DNA of 64,000 bases from an uncultured Endomicrobiia bacterium. Lineage in GTDB: Bacteria; Elusimicrobiota; Endomicrobiia; Endomicrobiales; Endomicrobiaceae. This document shows positions 1 to 7,981 of this stretch, piece by piece. The stretch covers positions 1 through 64,000 of the forward strand of contig CALHWY010000025.1 in assembly GCA_938040055.1 (NCBI GenBank), read 5' to 3'. The stretch's first letter is position 1. Each line of letters begins with the position of its first letter. The notes below the pieces were generated by a model, which was given only the letters and a program-made list of their open reading frames with translations, did no database searches and was not told the origin of the DNA. Made by a program: the position numbers and the translations under genes.

Positions 1-2
1 AT

Positions 3-1418
3 CTTCAAAAAATCTCGTCACTCCTTTGCATCTGCTTGCTTTTAAATTCATGTTCCACAATGTTGACTAAACCTGACAGACTTTTACCGAATCAAACTCT
101 TAAACTCCAAGAATATGACTATACACAATTCAGTTATAAAAGCCTTTTAGAACAAATCAAAGCTTTAAATAAAAAAGTTAAAAGCACAACTTATACGGTT
201 GAGAAATACAATACTCTAATAGATGAGCTGACTCCAATATTAGAGCAATATAAAGCATTCAAAGCACTTGAAATAGACAGGAATCAGGTGACTTTTGCAA
301 TACAACCTAATAGTAAAATGACTTTTAATTTTAATTCATACTGCTTAAACTCGGGGAAAGCATGTCCAAGTACAAATGAACAATTTATCCTTAGAAAAGT
401 TTCACCTGATATTCCCTTATATAAAGATATTGCAATATATACAAATTCACAAAATATCGTACAACAGTCTATGAAACAGCACTTGCTTTGGAATTTAAGG
501 AATAATGTAAAGTTTGAGGATTTACCCATTGAGCAACAAGCTTTTCTATTGAAAATGGATCCTATGTCTTATTTAAAAATAAATAGTTTTCTTAAATCAG
601 AATTAAAGTCGCAGCTGACAAAATATCTTAAATCCCAAATTTCTGTCTACAGTCAAGTAACAGATACCATCCAGTTAGTGAAAGGCAAAACTTATACTTA
701 CAGCGAATATGCGAGAAATGTTGAAAGTTTAGTGTCAAAAATAACTCTTTGTGATAATATTAATCCCATAAAGTCTGACGGATATGATATATACACTTTT
801 ACACAAAGCTCAGGATACTCCGGGATTAAAATAACATTTATTAATATAACGACTATGAAACAATTTATTAGTTGGATTTCATTTTTAGATCCAATTCGTG
901 AAGATGTTCAGCAAATAGGCTTTGATATCCCTGAAATATATGAAAATTATGAGAAATACAAAAATGATATCGATAAAGAATTCGAAAACCTTTTAGCAAC
1001 TATTTTAAAAGCAACAGGAATGGGAAGCGTCGGCGAAGCAAAAACAATTAAGGAAAATCCCGATAGAATTATAGATTTAATTAAAGCAGCTAAAGCTCAA
1101 AAAATTGCGACAAAAAGAACAATAAAAGAGTTTGGCTATAGTGGGCATAATGATGAAAGCGATGCTTTTAGACATGCTTATTGGAATGCGGAAATGGTAA
1201 AAGAAATAGGGGAGTTTTTTGCAGAAGAAATAGCAACAAATCATGAGATGGCTTTCTCAAATACGGAAGAAAAAGAAATGGATTTGCATAATAATAAAAT
1301 AGGCCGCGAAATTGCTAAAAAGTTAATTGAACAAGGTATTACGGACAGTGATTCTATCGCAAATGAAATATTGTCAAATCAGAACAAACTCATTGTAATA
1401 TCTCCGAGGAAAAAATGA
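3..1418 (+). CDS. Lipoprotein with C-terminal DUF6973-type domain (5' end outside window)
   Basis: The frame is open to the left edge, and its first residues form a hydrophobic stretch ending in a lipobox (LLLNSC, Cys at about 51-53), so this is a lipoprotein whose start codon lies before the window; the TTG at 36 falls inside the signal peptide and is not a credible start. The middle of the protein is charged and partly helical without a family I recognise. The last ~90 residues carry the DUF6973 signature: DAFRHAYWNAEM, then NHE, then MDLHNNKIGR. The His, Asp and Asn residues are conserved in that family, which is often the C-terminal domain of secreted or toxin-like proteins. The stop overlaps the next start as ATGA, so the pair is probably translationally coupled. 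The DNA is AT-rich compared with the core genes to the right. A toxin or effector role is inference. Confidence 0.75.
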   Translation, partial: LQKISSLLCICLLLNSCSTMLTKPDRLLPNQTLKLQEYDYTQFSYKSLLEQIKALNKKVKSTTYTVEKYNTLIDELTPILEQYKAFKALEIDRNQVTFAIQPNSKMTFNFNSYCLNSGKACPSTNEQFILRKVSPDIPLYKDIAIYTNSQNIVQQSMKQHLLWNLRNNVKFEDLPIEQQAFLLKMDPMSYLKINSFLKSELKSQLTKYLKSQISVYSQVTDTIQLVKGKTYTYSEYARNVESLVSKITLCDNINPIKSDGYDIYTFTQSSGYSGIKITFINITTMKQFISWISFLDPIREDVQQIGFDIPEIYENYEKYKNDIDKEFENLLATILKATGMGSVGEAKTIKENPDRIIDLIKAAKAQKIATKRTIKEFGYSGHNDESDAFRHAYWNAEMVKEIGEFFAEEIATNHEMAFSNTEEKEMDLHNNKIGREIAKKLIEQGITDSDSIANEILSNQNKLIVISPRKK

Positions 1419-1996
1419 AAAAACAAGTCAAAATATCATTTTTATCAGCTTTGTTTTTTTCACTGCCAAGTATTTTAAGTTATTTTACATATGTATATAT
1501 CGTGGATAAGACTTTTTATTATATAATTTACTTTATTTTAATCTTATTATCTTTTTTTATAATGCTCTTAACTTTGATATTAAAGCTTTTTATAAAAAAA
1601 CATATTGTAAAGACAGTATTTCTATCCTCTTTTGTTGTTTTCTTGACTCTTTCATTGGTCTTTTCCGGGAATGTAATTTTGCATAAACTTCTCTTAAAAG
1701 ATCTTCCTCCAGGCGCTAATTATCTTAAATTTGAACAAGAACAATGGCAAGAAAATGCAAAAACTGATAACTATACACGACAATATATGCTTAAGGATCT
1801 TATAAAAAATATTTTGCCCAAAAAAAGCAAAAGTGAAATTATTTCTATCTTAGGCAAGCCTGATAATATTTATGAAGACAAAATAGAGTACTTGATCGGT
1901 CCTGAAAGAAGCTATTTTGCTATTGACTTAAAAGTACTGCTTCTGTTTTTTGACAAAGAAGATATATACACTCACTATAAAATAACTTCCGGATAA
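1415..1996 (+). CDS. Small membrane protein, possible partner/immunity of the DUF6973 lipoprotein
   Basis: It starts at ATG 1415, overlapping the upstream stop by four bases (ATGA). About three transmembrane segments lie in the first ~90 residues (near 7-29, 32-58 and 66-90). The soluble tail includes KSEIISILGKPD, which resembles the helix-turn-strand of SmpA/BamE-like small envelope domains. I know no named family for the whole protein. The tight coupling to a secreted, probably toxin-like protein and the membrane location suggest an immunity or anchoring role, but the sequence does not prove this. A terminator hairpin follows about 110 bases downstream. Confidence 0.65.
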   Translation: MKKQVKISFLSALFFSLPSILSYFTYVYIVDKTFYYIIYFILILLSFFIMLLTLILKLFIKKHIVKTVFLSSFVVFLTLSLVFSGNVILHKLLLKDLPPGANYLKFEQEQWQENAKTDNYTRQYMLKDLIKNILPKKSKSEIISILGKPDNIYEDKIEYLIGPERSYFAIDLKVLLLFFDKEDIYTHYKITSG

Positions 1997-2106
1997 AAGT
2001 TTATAAGTATTCTAAATCCTTCAGGCAATCAAGAACCGGTAAAACAAATAGCAGGAGTAATTCTCTACAGACTTTCCAACTTTAGTACACAATATACGTT
2101 GAAAAC

Positions 2107-2146
2107 AAAAAACCCTTTCCTGATTCTCATCAGAAAAGGGTTTTAT
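2107..2146 (+). terminator. Rho-independent terminator after the DUF6973 pair
   Basis: A long inverted repeat, AAAACCCTTTCCTGAT, loop TCTC, then ATCAGAAAAGGGTTTT, has one mismatch in 16 pairs. The T-rich right arm serves as the run of U on the plus strand and the A-rich left arm would serve the minus strand, so it could act both ways. The rest of 1997-2221 shows no gene. Confidence 0.75.
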
Positions 2147-2221
2147 AATGTGTTTTAAATGGATCGAATGCCAATTTTCCCAAACCATTGATAGTTATAA
2201 TAAATTCAATTTAATTTATCC

Positions 2222-2428
2222 TGGGAATGTCAAATTTAGTGCAGTCGCCAAACTTACCAATTCTCTAGTTAATTAAAACCGATAAAGCTTTCTCTTTAAA
2301 TTTCATCCTGTATATTTCCGGCGGATGCCCGGTTATGTAAAATAGATTGTGTAAAAATCTTTCAGTATAAAAGACTTTATTTTTCAGGTATTTTTAACAG
2401 CTTATAATAAGAAAATCAAATATGGGGT
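2222..2428. repeat. 207-bp direct repeat, left copy
   Basis: This segment is repeated at 5825-6031 in the same orientation with only two differences that I can see (A/G near the right end, in TTTTaACAGC and AATAAgAAATC). Its right end is TGGGGT, the complement of the last six bases of tRNA-His in the other copy; after that base the two copies diverge. It contains no intact gene. Together the copies bracket the ImmA/beta-protein/sce7726 block, so they look like the ends of an inserted or amplified unit, or two copies of a small mobile repeat. Confidence 0.9.
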
Positions 2429-2543
2429 ACTACGCTTTACGACTTTTATAACTACTTTTCAAATAATGATTTGAACTTTGAGCTTTGTAATCTTATTTAA
2501 AATTATTCTAATAAACTAAAAAGTACCATACATTATATACATC

Positions 2544-2572
2544 TTTACAATTATTTTACAAGAAGTTATAAT
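2544..2572 (+). promoter_or_regulatory. Sigma70-type promoter for the island operon
   Basis: TTTACA (2544-2549) is separated by 17 bases from a perfect TATAAT (2567-2572). It lies about 37 bases before the first gene of the three-gene operon at 2609. The stretch between the left repeat and this promoter (2429-2543) holds nothing I recognise. Confidence 0.65.
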
Positions 2573-2608
2573 TATACAAAGTAAATGTCTTTTAAATGGA
2601 TTTTATAA

Positions 2609-3232
2609 ATGTTTAAAGAATTTGCAAAAGTTTTTATTTTTGTCATAGCTTCTTTATTTGTTATACTGCTCTTAGCAGTCTTACTTTTTCCTAAATTTTC
2701 TATAAATAGAATACTGGACGATAAAAAACATTATACCCTAAATATAGTTAGTGAAAAAAATGAAAAAATTGTATCCAAAGACTTTAATGCCATAAGTCTA
2801 TCCCTATTAGATAAGAAAAACAAAGAAGCTTTTTATGAAATTGTAAACAATTCAAATATTACTTTAGATACCTTTTTAAGTGCACAGTTAGATTATTATG
2901 ATAGATTAATTGCTTTTCTCATTGTTATTATAGGATTATATACTATTTGCGCTTATTTTTATGTAAAATCCGTAAGCGAAGAAAAAGCAAAACAAATGTG
3001 TGCTGAATATATTGAAAAGGAAATGAAAAAACCTGAAGTAAAAGAGATTATTGCTATAAATGTTGCAGAGCAGATGAAAAGTTCTTATATTTCAGATAAA
3101 ATAGATGAAAAGATTGATGATATTTTATCAAAAAAAACTGAAGAAGAAAGCCAACCAATTACATCATCGCAAGCACCAATAGATAAACCGACAAAAATGG
3201 AAGATAAAAAAGAAACAAAGGAGCCTAAATAG
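2609..3232 (+). CDS. Membrane-anchored coiled-coil protein, unknown function
   Basis: 207 residues. One strong transmembrane segment lies at about 7-28 and a second at about 95-118 (LIAFLIVIIGLYTICAYFYV). Between them is a ~65-residue segment that would sit outside the membrane. After the second helix comes a charged, helical tail rich in Lys and Glu, ending in a Pro/Lys-rich segment. I recognise no family. It is the first gene of a tight operon: two bases separate its stop from the ImmA/IrrE-type gene. The good promoter at 2544-2572 supports it as the true operon start; the ATG at 2609 has no clear Shine-Dalgarno. It may serve as a membrane sensor or effector for the downstream peptidase, but that is a guess from position. 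Confidence 0.6.
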   Translation: MFKEFAKVFIFVIASLFVILLLAVLLFPKFSINRILDDKKHYTLNIVSEKNEKIVSKDFNAISLSLLDKKNKEAFYEIVNNSNITLDTFLSAQLDYYDRLIAFLIVIIGLYTICAYFYVKSVSEEKAKQMCAEYIEKEMKKPEVKEIIAINVAEQMKSSYISDKIDEKIDDILSKKTEEESQPITSSQAPIDKPTKMEDKKETKEPK

Positions 3233-3233
3233 T

Positions 3234-3821
3234 ATGGGTGTTTCTTATTTTTCAATAGATGATTTAACATTAGATAAGGAAGGACAGAAAAAAAAATCTG
3301 CCTCTGTAACTTCTTCACGCTTAAGTATTCACACAATAGATGAAATAAGAAGAGAAGCTAAAAAAAGAGGTATACGTACACAACCATTAGATATTGAAAG
3401 AGTTATAAAAGAAATCTTTAATATTAATGTTATAAAAGATGAAATGGATAGGAATATTTCTGGCTATATTGAAGAAAATGCAAATAAAACATCTTGGAAT
3501 ATTTATATAAACCAATATGATAATTTAAGAAGACAAAATTTCACTATGGCACACGAATTAGCTCATTTTGTTCTAGAACATTCAAGCTCTCTAATAAATG
3601 GACGCAAGGATGAATCAATTTTGCTGAGAAGTGATAATGATGACGAGGTAGAAAAAGAGGCTAATGATTTTGCTGCTGAACTATTAATGCCTGAAAATGA
3701 ATTTAGAGAGTGTATAGAAAAAGGAATAAATACCTTTGAGCAACTAGCCTTATATTTTGACGTATCTATTTCAGCTATAAAATATCGTGCATATAAATTA
3801 AAATATATTGGAAGTTATTGA
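3234..3821 (+). CDS. ImmA/IrrE-family zinc metallopeptidase
   Basis: 195 residues. The zinc-peptidase motif HELAH lies at about residues 107-111 within TMAHELAHFVLEH, followed by a downstream Glu-rich EKEANDFAAELLMP segment that supplies the third zinc ligand in this family. This matches the ImmA/IrrE (DUF955) fold. Such enzymes cleave or inactivate repressors and are common in mobile elements and defence or stress modules. The N-terminal ~30 residues are polar and there is no DNA-binding helix-turn-helix, so unlike many relatives it is not fused to an XRE regulator. AAAGGAG sits upstream of the ATG. Its TGA overlaps the next start (TGATG), so it is coupled to the beta-family gene. The substrate is unknown; the membrane protein before it or the beta-like protein after it are candidates. 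Confidence 0.85.
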   Translation: MGVSYFSIDDLTLDKEGQKKKSASVTSSRLSIHTIDEIRREAKKRGIRTQPLDIERVIKEIFNINVIKDEMDRNISGYIEENANKTSWNIYINQYDNLRRQNFTMAHELAHFVLEHSSSLINGRKDESILLRSDNDDEVEKEANDFAAELLMPENEFRECIEKGINTFEQLALYFDVSISAIKYRAYKLKYIGSY

Positions 3822-4960
3822 TGCCAAAATACCATTATTTCCCTGTGATAAAAACTCGAGCCGCTGAATTAGGCGGATATGCAACAATTGATAACGATAT
3901 ACTAAAAAGCATCTTACCAACCTTTGAATTAACAAAAACAAGATTATCTAGACGCAATGGAATACCGAGGCATCCAGATATAGAAAACCACATTTCAAAA
4001 ATTACTGGACTGACAAAAAATTCAAAATTTATTTTAGACATAACAGATGATGAAGCACTCTTAGACAATCAACTAAGAGATTTAAAAAATCCACAAGACG
4101 GCTATAAAAATTGGGTGTCTTTTTTAAAAAGAGATTCCGTAGTTAAAAATGTAATTCCATCTTTAATGATTGACACTAGATTTATTAGTGATGTAAAAAA
4201 AGAAATAAAGATTCTTTCTTCTCAATTTAAAACTATTGCAGTTAAAATACCGTTTTTTACTTTTAAAAAAAATTACAATAGCTCTAGTATTTTTAATATT
4301 AACAATAGAGAATTTAACGAAGGTATTGACATATTGATTGCTTTCATTGAAAGCAATATGCAATCTGGGTCTACATTATTAATTTTTTTAGATTTGGGAT
4401 ATATACCTTCCGATGACAATTTAGACACTTATATTTCTCAAATATCAGAATCAATGAAAAAGATAACCACTAAGAAAAGGAATGTTGCACTCCTGTTATC
4501 TTCCTTTCCCAGCTATGTTTTGGAAGTTTGTGATAATGAAAATGAAGACAATTTCCAGTGTGTAGAAAATATTTTTCTACAAAAATTCTGTAAAGACAAT
4601 AACTTATTATACGCTGATTATGCTTCTATTCATCCTGTTAAATACCCAACTGGTGGCGGTGGATGGATACCAAGAATTGATTTCATATCTTCTGACGAAA
4701 AAGAATTTTTATATTTTAGATACAAAGATGATGGAGATCTGTCTGGATATAAAAAAGCTGCTCAAATGGTTCTCAACTGTCCCAAATATAAACCTATACA
4801 AGGCTTATCCTCTTTTGGAGATGAGGAGATAAAAAAAGCTGCAAAACAAGTTCCGTCAGGATTGTCACCTATATTTTGGATTAAAGTAAGAATGAATTTA
4901 TTTATGACTAGAAAAGTTATTTCGTTAAAGAAGGTAAAGGCAAATTACTTTGAACTCTAA
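3821..4960 (+). CDS. T4 beta protein-like family protein
   Basis: 379 residues from ATG 3821, which overlaps the previous stop as TGATG; a TTG one codon earlier is less likely. The opening (PKYHYFPVIKTRAAELGGYATI) and the alternating strand-helix layout, with LLIFLDLGYIP in the middle and a late GYKKAAQMVLNC region, resemble the Beta_protein family named after a phage T4 protein. Proteins of this type are frequently found beside ImmA/IrrE peptidases or with sce7726-like genes, and their biochemical role is unknown. The last 44 bases overlap the 3' end of the convergent minus-strand gene. The AT-rich base composition matches its island neighbours. The family assignment is from memory of conserved features and is moderate. 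Confidence 0.65.
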   Translation: MPKYHYFPVIKTRAAELGGYATIDNDILKSILPTFELTKTRLSRRNGIPRHPDIENHISKITGLTKNSKFILDITDDEALLDNQLRDLKNPQDGYKNWVSFLKRDSVVKNVIPSLMIDTRFISDVKKEIKILSSQFKTIAVKIPFFTFKKNYNSSSIFNINNREFNEGIDILIAFIESNMQSGSTLLIFLDLGYIPSDDNLDTYISQISESMKKITTKKRNVALLLSSFPSYVLEVCDNENEDNFQCVENIFLQKFCKDNNLLYADYASIHPVKYPTGGGGWIPRIDFISSDEKEFLYFRYKDDGDLSGYKKAAQMVLNCPKYKPIQGLSSFGDEEIKKAAKQVPSGLSPIFWIKVRMNLFMTRKVISLKKVKANYFEL

Positions 4961-5555
4961 GATATTTAATATCTTCAATATTGGTTCGCTTACCTCTCTC
5001 ATTTATAAAAGTAAAAAATCTTTTTGAAAATCGTTCAATAACACTATTTACAACAATCCTCTGAATGTTTTTATTTGAAAACTTGTTAATTATCTGTTTT
5101 TTTAAATAAATATCATTTCTCAATTTATAATTTCGTGCAATTTTATCCAATTCTTGCTTCCACAAAAGACCGACCAATAATTCCTTTGAAAGGGTATGTT
5201 TACACTCTGCCTTTCTCCTTAATACTAGATTCTTATTCTCATCAATAATGAATATTCCAACCCTATTAGGCAATCGTTTTATTATTGATGATTTTATAAA
5301 TCTGTTATGTATTACCACGTAAACGTTGTTGAAAACTTTTAAATAACCTTTGATTTGACGTAGCAATTTGTTTAAATTATCCTTCTCTCCCTTTATTTCA
5401 AAAGCAGTCGTTTTATAATCGCTAATACATACTAAATCTGCCAATTGCTTATCTTCGGTAAAAAAAGGAAACTCTGAGATTATCAAGTCTAGAGGTTTTT
5501 TCTTTACAATAACTTCATCTATCAATATAGCTTTTATATAATCAGCACTGAGCAT
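4917..5555 (-). CDS. sce7726-like protein with PD-(D/E)XK nuclease-type core
   Basis: 212 residues on the minus strand. It starts at ATG 5555 behind a strong GGAGGAG ribosome site. The N-terminal half shows a PD-(D/E)XK-like pattern: Asp40 (QLADLV), then Glu53-x-Lys55 (AFEIKGEKDN), then Gln67 in LLRQIKGY. This is the layout of restriction-type nucleases and of the sce7726 family, which is usually paired with a sce7725/beta-like gene. The C-terminal half is basic and helical. It converges on the beta-like gene and shares 44 bases with it at the 3' ends, so the two messages are complementary at their tails. A nuclease role in element maintenance or anti-phage defence is plausible, but catalytic activity is inferred only from the motif. 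Confidence 0.7.
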   Translation of the reverse strand: MLSADYIKAILIDEVIVKKKPLDLIISEFPFFTEDKQLADLVCISDYKTTAFEIKGEKDNLNKLLRQIKGYLKVFNNVYVVIHNRFIKSSIIKRLPNRVGIFIIDENKNLVLRRKAECKHTLSKELLVGLLWKQELDKIARNYKLRNDIYLKKQIINKFSNKNIQRIVVNSVIERFSKRFFTFINERGKRTNIEDIKYLRVQSNLPLPSLTK

Positions 5556-5585
5556 TTACATCTCCTCCAATAATTCAACAAATTT

Positions 5586-5614
5586 ATTATATAAATATCA
5601 TCTATCATTGAAAA
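5586..5614 (-). promoter_or_regulatory. Probable promoter of the sce7726-like gene
   Basis: On the minus strand TTTTCA (5609-5614) is followed after 17 bases by TATAAT (5586-5591), about 30 bases before the GGAGGAG/ATG start. The -10 is perfect and the -35 is weak. Confidence 0.5.
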
Positions 5615-5824
5615 TCAAGCAGCTATTTTATACAATAAAGAGGCAGTAATAAGCTTGAAAAGCTCAACAACAACTTAATAATATTGATACATTTTTTGGT
5701 GTCAGGTTAATGACCTACTCTGCCTGTTTAAATACAGGCAACATTTGAACCCAAAAAGTGTCGCTTTTTATGGGAGTACTAAGCTTTCAAGCATAAGAAA
5801 CCAAGGCGAGCTTTAGATCTTTAA
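5615..5824. other. Structured spacer between the sce7726-like gene and the right repeat
   Basis: No gene is seen. It contains a perfect hairpin (5721-5740, TGCCTGT-TTAAAT-ACAGGCA) and a second small stem (AAAAAG/CTTTTT near 5753-5769). Neither is followed by a clear T-run. The structures may belong to the end of a lost mobile element or a small RNA; I cannot decide. Confidence 0.4.
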
Positions 5825-6031
5825 TGGGAATGTCAAATTTAGTGCAGTCGCCAAACTTACCAATTCTCTAGTTAATTAAAACCGATAAAGCTTTCTCTTT
5901 AAATTTCATCCTGTATATTTCCGGCGGATGCCCGGTTATGTAAAATAGATTGTGTAAAAATCTTTCAGTATAAAAGACTTTATTTTTCAGGTATTTTTGA
6001 CAGCTTATAATAAGGAAATCAAATATGGGGT
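5825..6031. repeat. 207-bp direct repeat, right copy
   Basis: Same-orientation copy of 2222-2428 with 205 of 207 bases identical. Its right end covers the last six bases of the tRNA-His gene (complement of ACCCCA), so the copy abuts the tRNA 3' end. This is probably the original chromosomal location; the left copy lacks the rest of the tRNA. Confidence 0.9.
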
Positions 6032-6103
6032 GGCTGACGGGACTTGAACCCGCAGCCTTCGGCTCCACAAACCGACGCTCTAACCAGTTGAGCTACAGCC
6101 ACC
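6026..6103 (-). tRNA. tRNA-His (anticodon GTG)
   Basis: The reverse complement folds as a full cloverleaf: acceptor GGTGGCTG pairs with CAGCCACC including the His-specific extra G at -1, the D arm has AGCTCAACTGGTTAGAGC, the anticodon loop is TTTGTGG, and the T arm is GCGGGTTCAAGTCCCGT. CCA is encoded at the 3' end. The 207-bp repeat starts at its 3' end, a usual hotspot for element insertion. Confidence 0.95.
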
Positions 6104-6429
6104 GTTAAAAAGACAAAAAGAAATGCGACAGCGGAAGTGTAAAACTAATAATATTGCCCGAACTTAAAAGTAAAAGACATCCACATAAAACATTTTAAAT
6201 CATATAAGAAAATTCAAAGCGCAAATAATCAAAACTTCGACAACATATAGCAAACGGCTTTTATGAATTTCTCCGTCTTTATGCGGTTTTTGCAAATCAA
6301 AAACACGCAAACAGAACGCTTTTTACGAAATATTTTGAGTTTAGACAAGAAAGAGGCGCGGGAAATTTGCATTGAAACGCAAAAAGCCGAGCCTGCGGCA
6401 AAGCATAAACCCAAAAGACAAAGTTAAAA
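6104..6429. other. Intergenic spacer between two tRNA genes
   Basis: No gene, hairpin or repeat stands out. A 61-residue minus-strand frame at 6229-6414 has no ribosome site and no recognisable features, so I do not call it. Confidence 0.4.
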
Positions 6430-6503
6430 CGTCTCCGAGGTGAGTTGAACACCTAACCTACTGCTTAGAAGGCAGTTGCTCTATCCAATTGAGCTACGGA
6501 GAC
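6430..6503 (-). tRNA. tRNA-Arg (anticodon TCT)
   Basis: The reverse complement gives acceptor GTCTCCG/CGGAGAC, D arm AGCTCAATTGGATAGAGC, anticodon stem-loop CTGCCTTCTAAGCAG with TCT as anticodon, and T loop GTTCAACTC. CCA is not encoded, unlike the neighbouring tRNA-His. Confidence 0.95.
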
Positions 6504-7031
6504 ATTAAATTTGATGTAGAATTATAGCAAAAATAATAATATTCAGTCAATAATCCCGGATTTAACTTGTAATAAGGCATTTGCATAAGCCCGTAAAAGA
6601 AAAGTTTAAATGTCAGGAAATTTTTTACTTAGGCCGTTTTTATTTTACGGACAAACCGAAAAGCAATGTTTTTCTCCCGCCCGGACGCGCTAACCGTTAA
6701 ACGGAAAGCGCAAAAACCGCACTATAGAAAAAAAGAAACGGTACCGTCGATAAAAAATGCGGCGCGGCAAAAAATAAAATATAAAAACAAACAAAAAAAG
6801 CAAGACATATAAAGCGGACAAGGATAAGCCGGATTAACGGCTTATCCTGAAAATTTCCGGATATTTAAACTTTTCTTTTACGGCGCAAGCCGGAGGCGCT
6901 GAGATCTTTTTAATCATAATTCCCTTCTAAAAATGTATAAGCAATAATAAAGTAGCACATTTTCAGACAATTTTTTTATGTTTTTTGAAAAAAAAATGTA
7001 AAACATTCTTTGTACAGCATACAGCCGATGT
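6504..7031. other. Intergenic spacer with a strong isolated hairpin
   Basis: No gene is seen. A perfect 10-bp stem with a 6-base loop lies at 6822-6847 (GGATAAGCCG-GATTAA-CGGCTTATCC) without a T-run on either side, so it is not a standard terminator. The remainder is featureless and partly A-rich. Confidence 0.45.
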
Positions 7032-7069
7032 AAAAAGCCGTGCGTTTGGAAGAAAACGCACGGCTTTTT
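7032..7069 (-). terminator. Terminator of the guaA-pst-phoU block
   Basis: A perfect 16-bp stem (AAAAAGCCGTGCGTTT with its complement) around a 6-base loop lies 20 bases after the phoU stop. On the minus strand the right arm ends in TTTTT. The symmetric A/T flanks make it bidirectional. Confidence 0.9.
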
Positions 7070-7089
7070 GAAAAAAGGCCTGACCGTTT

Positions 7090-7755
7090 TTATTTAAAAG
7101 TTTTGGGATGCCTTATGTCTTTTCCATGAACCATAAAAATGACGTCTTCGCATATATTGGTGGCATGATCGCCTATTCTTTCTATGCTTCTAGCAATTAA
7201 AATCAAATTTACGGCTCTTTGAATGGTATCAGGATCGGAAGATTTGGTCATATATTCTTTCAAATCCGAAAAAACTCTGTCTTTTAAATCGTCAACTTCA
7301 TCATCTTTGCCAAGAACGCTTTTTGCCAGCTCGACATCGCTTGTATTGAACGCTTTAATGCTGTCTTCCACCATTTGTTTGACTATATCCGACATCTGCG
7401 GTATGTCAATAAGCGGTTTCAATTCCGGATATTTTATCAGATCCAGAGCCATTTCGCTTATGTTTACGGCCTCGTCGCCCATTCTTTCAAGATCGCTGTT
7501 TATTCTCATGGCTGAAGTTATAAATCTCAAATCCGCGCCTACGGGCTGGTTTAAGGCTATAAGCTTGAGGCATCTGTCGTCTATTACGATTTCTTGAATA
7601 TTTACTTCCTTTTCAAGTCCGAAAATGTCCTCTGAAAGTTCAGCATCCCTGAGAACAAGCTGATCCGTCGTGGCCTTTATCATCTGCTGCACAAGCCCCG
7701 CCATGTCGACAAGGCGCACCTGCAAATCATTCATTTCCATATCAAAATGACGCAT
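7090..7755 (-). CDS. phoU: Phosphate-signalling protein PhoU
   Basis: 221 residues, the normal length. It is all-helical with the two PhoU repeats, each showing the metal-binding signature: ERMGDEAVNI near residue 91 and ERIGDHATNI near residue 193. PhoU links the Pst transporter to the phosphate sensor kinase and restrains phosphate uptake. It is the last gene of the pst block and ends just before the terminator. No phoR/phoB genes are seen in the window, so its signalling partner must lie elsewhere or be absent. The gap to pstB upstream is 226 bases and holds only small inverted repeats. Confidence 0.95.
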   Translation of the reverse strand: MRHFDMEMNDLQVRLVDMAGLVQQMIKATTDQLVLRDAELSEDIFGLEKEVNIQEIVIDDRCLKLIALNQPVGADLRFITSAMRINSDLERMGDEAVNISEMALDLIKYPELKPLIDIPQMSDIVKQMVEDSIKAFNTSDVELAKSVLGKDDEVDDLKDRVFSDLKEYMTKSSDPDTIQRAVNLILIARSIERIGDHATNICEDVIFMVHGKDIRHPKTFK

Positions 7756-7908
7756 TTTTATCTCCCGCGCCGGTTCCTTTTACGGCAAAAAGCAAAGAAA
7801 TTTATTGCCCTCATACGCCGCGTCCGGCAAAATTTAAAATTTTCAGCCCGTTAAAAGCGGATTATCTTTTTCCCGCTCATACGCGCTTTCGGCGAAATTT
7901 AAAACTTT

Positions 7909-7928
7909 CCGGCAGATTCCTCTGCCGG
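7909..7928. other. Hairpin between pstB-1 and phoU
   Basis: A perfect 8-bp stem CCGGCAGA-TTCC-TCTGCCGG. It could attenuate or stabilise the message between pstB and phoU. No T-run follows, so it is not a clear terminator. Confidence 0.4.
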
Positions 7929-7981
7929 CAAAAAGCGAAAATACCAGCCTAAAACGGATTCCGCGGCTGCGAAAGCCCGCT

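Noticed and set aside
5700..5824. A 5S rRNA-like stretch on the minus strand (GCAGAGTAGGTCATT with a hairpin)
   Set aside because: The 3'-like AGAGTAGGTC motif is there but the conserved 5' half and the loop sequences of 5S rRNA are not, and no helix I can be formed convincingly.
2222..6031. Calling the repeats attL/attR of an integrase-driven element
   Set aside because: Only six tRNA bases are in the repeat and no integrase gene is visible, so I list them as direct repeats and leave the mechanism open.
5868..6068. 66-residue minus-strand frame through the tRNA-His 3' half and the repeat
   Set aside because: It reads through a tRNA gene, has no ribosome site and is explained by the repeat; not a gene.
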